From Clostridia bacterium (GTDB taxonomy: Bacteria > Bacillota_A > Clostridia > Christensenellales > Aristaeellaceae): a DNA stretch of 7,327 nucleotides. The translations under genes and the position numbers were made by a program. The DNA lies in assembly GCA_017398245.1 (NCBI GenBank), contig JAFQGN010000134.1, forward strand, positions 1 through 7,327, read 5' to 3'. Within the stretch, counting starts at the first letter, position 1. Every line of letters begins with the position of its first letter. A model generated the notes under the pieces. That model did no database searches. It was not told where the DNA came from and worked only from the letters and a program-made list of their open reading frames with translations. Below are positions 5,847 through 7,327 of the stretch, piece by piece.

Positions 5847-6476
5847 TCACTTCACCTTGCGCCTGTAGAACAGGTAGGAGTACGCCACCGGCGCGATCAC
5901 CATCAGCACGACGATCGGCAGAAATACCCATACCTGCTCAAGCCACGCCGTTGCGAGGATCACCACGCCCGCAGCCATCCACAGCCGCCCGGCAAACCTG
6001 TGCGTCGCGTTCCAGTTTTCCACGTCGCTGAGCGTCCACGGGATCTTGATGCCCACCGTGTAGTTCTGCCTGCTCTTGGGCAGATAATTGCCGGCCACCA
6101 CAAACACGACGCCGATCAGCAGCATAAGGTAAAGCCCGACGTTCAGCTCGTGCCCTAGCGCGACCGCATATATCAGTCCACCGCACAAAATCGATATCGC
6201 CGGGCAGATCCAGAGCACGAGCCCCATGATCTTCCCGCTGATGTTGGCATACTTCGGGTCCGACCGCGTGCCGAACACGCACGCAAGATGCAGCGCCATG
6301 ATGATCAGCGGCAGCCCGAACACGGCAAAGGGCTTGCTGCTCCAGCCGTCGGGCCGGTTATCCGGGCCGAAATGCGTGGGCATCGGGTCCGGCAGTGCAT
6401 CCCAAAGGATCAGCCCGAATGCGATCGGCACAAGGCACAAAAGCGCCGTCAAAACGATCATCCTATTATTCTTCAT
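5847..6476 (-). CDS. SdpI-family (DUF1648) membrane protein
   Basis: This is a polytopic membrane protein of 209 residues, close to B. subtilis SdpI (about 207). SdpI protects the cell from the SDP peptide toxin and, when it binds toxin, holds the SdpR repressor at the membrane. About six hydrophobic segments are visible (approximately 7-25, 50-69, 84-107, 113-132, 166-180, 183-204). After the first comes the DUF1648 signature LPDPMPTHFGPDNRPDGW. In the second half lies the SdpI signature around NYTVGIKIPWTLSDVENW and THRFAGRLW. The start is either ATG 6476 (8 nt from AGGGGG) or GTG 6479 (5 nt); I prefer ATG. It overlaps the upstream repressor gene by 11 bp, so translation is probably coupled. 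No SDP-like toxin gene is in the window, so the target is unknown; many such pairs are orphans. Confidence 0.9.
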   Translation of the reverse strand: MKNNRMIVLTALLCLVPIAFGLILWDALPDPMPTHFGPDNRPDGWSSKPFAVFGLPLIIMALHLACVFGTRSDPKYANISGKIMGLVLWICPAISILCGGLIYAVALGHELNVGLYLMLLIGVVFVVAGNYLPKSRQNYTVGIKIPWTLSDVENWNATHRFAGRLWMAAGVVILATAWLEQVWVFLPIVVLMVIAPVAYSYLFYRRKVK

Positions 6477-6744
6477 CACTCGTTCCCCCTCTCAGATCCG
6501 TGATCCACAGCATGATCTCCTCCAGAACCGACGCGTTCAGCTCGTATATGATGTACTTGCCCTCGCGCCGGTCGTGGATCAGCTCCGCCTCCTTCAGCAC
6601 CGATAAATGCCGGGAGACTGCCGCAAAGCTCATCTCGAATTTCTGCTCGATCTCGCCCGCGCTCATCTGCCCGGCCTTGAGCATGTTCAGTATCTCGCGC
6701 CGGGTCGGATCCGCCAGCGCCTTGAGCGTCTTTTGCAAACTCAC
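6466..6744 (-). CDS. ArsR-family winged-helix repressor, SdpR type
   Basis: This 92-residue DNA-binding protein begins VSLQKTLKALADPTRREIL, the typical opening of SdpR-like ArsR regulators. The helix-turn-helix spans about 27-51, with recognition helix SFAAVSRHLSVLKEA, and the wing is at about 55-68 (LIHDRREGKYIIYEL). The metal-site motif ELCVCDL of ArsR/SmtB sensors is absent, which fits a protein-sensing rather than metal-sensing role. The frame starts at ATG 6762, but that codon has no ribosome site. AAAGGAG (6752-6758) lies inside those first codons and is 7-8 nt from GTG 6744, so I place the start there. In B. subtilis SdpR represses its own sdpRI operon; the gene order, overlap and flanking inverted repeat here suggest the same autoregulation. 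Confidence 0.9.
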   Translation of the reverse strand: MSLQKTLKALADPTRREILNMLKAGQMSAGEIEQKFEMSFAAVSRHLSVLKEAELIHDRREGKYIIYELNASVLEEIMLWITDLRGGTSDEE

Positions 6745-6765
6745 CCGAATCACTCCTTTCATTTC

Positions 6766-6838
6766 ACATTTAACTTTAACGTCAAATAAAGTATAGCATC
6801 TCTATGCCCTTCTGTCAATTCACATTATTGTTAAATGT
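6766..6838. promoter_or_regulatory. Inverted repeat bracketing the promoter, candidate repressor operator
   Basis: ACATTTAAC (6766-6774) and its exact complement GTTAAATGT (6830-6838) flank the -10/-35 region, one downstream of the start point and one upstream of -35. In addition TTCACATT occurs in direct orientation at 6763-6770 and 6819-6826, 56 bp apart. The second copy abuts the -35. This layout suits binding of an ArsR dimer at two sites, possibly with looping. Binding itself is inference. Confidence 0.5.
6790..6818 (-). promoter_or_regulatory. Consensus promoter of the SdpR/SdpI-type operon
   Basis: On the minus strand TTGACA (6813-6818), a 17-bp gap and TATACT (6790-6795) form a near-ideal sigma-A promoter. 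The start point is near 6783, leaving a leader of about 39 nt before GTG 6744. A promoter this strong suits an operon normally held off by a repressor. Confidence 0.85.
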
Positions 6839-6864
6839 AGCTGATGACACCGGTCGGCAGTGCC

Positions 6865-6971
6865 GTCAGACGGAAGAGGGGTTGGATCAAAACGAAAGGC
6901 TGGCCCGCGCAGTGCACGTTGCCAGCCTTGTACTGTATAGAATAGAAGCAACGATGCCCCAATATGGGATT
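6865..6971 (+). repeat. Modular hairpin element, copy 4; 107-bp direct repeat, left copy
   Basis: This segment matches 7068-7174 at 105 of 107 positions (differences at T6920/A7123 and A6939/T7142). It starts GTCAGACGGAAGAGG. It contains the first stem AAGGCTGGC/GCCAGCCTT (6896-6904 with 6921-6929), the spacer ATAGAAGCAACGATGCCC and CCC-aatat-GGG, and ends at GGATT. Unlike the other copies it then continues with unrelated sequence instead of the AAGGG/CCCTT dyad. One mismatch falls just inside the stem loop, so the stem is kept. Confidence 0.85.
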
Positions 6972-7067
6972 GCAAAGGGAGAGACGCAAACCGCGAAAGA
7001 TCCTTTGGCAGAGGGTGGGACGGAGTTCCACCGTATCCCCGCGGACTGTGTCTGTTGAAAAGCTGCT
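6972..7067. other. Spacer between the two 107-bp repeats; no gene
   Basis: These 96 bp carry two weak dyads and no convincing frame. CAAAGG (6973-6978) faces CCTTTG (7002-7007), and GGTGG (7014-7018) faces CCACC (7028-7032). It may be a diverged remnant of the downstream modules that copy 4 lacks. Confidence 0.4.
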
Positions 7068-7247
7068 GTCAGACGGAAGAGGGGTTGGATCAAAACGAAA
7101 GGCTGGCCCGCGCAGTGCACGTAGCCAGCCTTGTACTGTATTGAATAGAAGCAACGATGCCCCAATATGGGATTCTTAAGGGACAATGTCCCTTAAGCGG
7201 GGATGCAAGGGGCAGAGCCCCTTGCCGGGTGCAGGGCAGCGCCCTGC
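7068..7247 (+). repeat. Modular hairpin element, copy 5; 107-bp direct repeat, right copy
   Basis: This is the most complete copy. The first stem is AAGGCTGGC/GCCAGCCTT (7099-7107 with 7124-7132). The spacer leads to CCC-aatat-GGG. Then comes a perfect 11+1+11 dyad at 7175-7197, identical to that at 1729-1751. Next is a 9-bp stem GCAAGGGGC-aga-GCCCCTTGC (7205-7225), and last GCAGGGC-agc-GCCCTGC (7231-7247). The only reading frames through it are repeat-encoded and look spurious. Its last stems lie 25-67 nt past the stop of the possible gene at 7272 and could mark that transcript's end. Confidence 0.8.
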
Positions 7248-7271
7248 CAGAGTCCCTTTGCGCTGCTCCTC

Positions 7272-7327
7272 TCACAGCGTGAACAGTTCGCAGGTGTTTG
7301 CCGGGATATGCAGCGCGAGCGGCCGTC
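7272..7327 (-). CDS. Possible C-terminal end of an unidentified gene
   Basis: On the minus strand one frame is open from the window edge and ends with TGA at 7272-7274, giving 18 residues, RPLALHIPANTCELFTL preceded by a split codon. The alternation of hydrophobic and polar residues and the IPAN...LFTL ending resemble the final beta-strands of many glycoside hydrolases, but 18 residues cannot establish a family. The codons look like those of the neighbours, and the hairpin element begins right after the stop, as it does after other genes here. It could also be non-coding. Confidence 0.4.
   Translation of the reverse strand, partial: RPLALHIPANTCELFTL

Noticed and set aside
5510..7247. CRISPR array
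   Set aside because: The repeats are few, imperfect, over 100 bp long and unevenly spaced; there are no short uniform repeats with unique spacers and no cas genes.
6831..7275. Minus-strand frames encoding LKGHCPLRIPYWG-type peptides, also seen at 1716-1760
   Set aside because: They are translations of the hairpin repeat itself, recur only because the DNA repeats, and lack ribosome sites.

Overview
The window looks like GC-rich chromosome of a Clostridia-type Firmicute. The clues are strong GGAGG-type ribosome sites, textbook sigma-A promoters, a recA/dapF neighbourhood, ammonia-dependent AsnA, a secreted SH3–NlpC/P60 hydrolase, and intergenic spaces packed with GC-rich hairpin repeats of the kind I associate with gut Clostridia. 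This lineage call is inference; there is no rRNA or species-specific marker.

Left part, minus strand: the N-terminal 157 codons of recA (window edge to 472), then dapF (553-1386), each with its own consensus promoter. A 439-bp hairpin-rich spacer follows, then asnA (1826-2839). A 295-bp divergent spacer separates asnA from the large plus-strand gene at 3135-5261. That gene encodes a 708-residue exported cell-wall hydrolase with five SH3-like repeats, two peptidoglycan-binding repeats and a C-terminal NlpC/P60 peptidase. DapF makes meso-diaminopimelate, the crosslinking residue whose bond NlpC/P60 enzymes usually cut, so the two genes share a cell-wall theme without being an operon.

Right part: a 585-bp non-coding stretch (5262-5846) holds a long perfect-looking hairpin, a diverged ~80-bp repeat pair and two copies of a multi-hairpin element. 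Next comes a minus-strand two-gene operon, an ArsR-family repressor (SdpR type, 6466-6744) overlapping an SdpI-family membrane protein (5847-6476). It is driven by a consensus promoter flanked by an inverted repeat. The last ~500 bp hold two more element copies sharing a 107-bp near-identical segment, then what may be the last codons of another minus-strand gene.

The least explained content is the modular hairpin element family: five copies at 1653, 5510, 5700, 6865 and 7068, all in the same orientation and all between genes. Each has a long GGCYGGC/GCCRGCC-type stem, an AT-rich spacer and a short CCC/GGG stem. Most copies then carry an AAGGG..CCCTT stem and a GGGGC/GCCCC stem. Nothing in the window shows a defence system, CRISPR array or phage gene.
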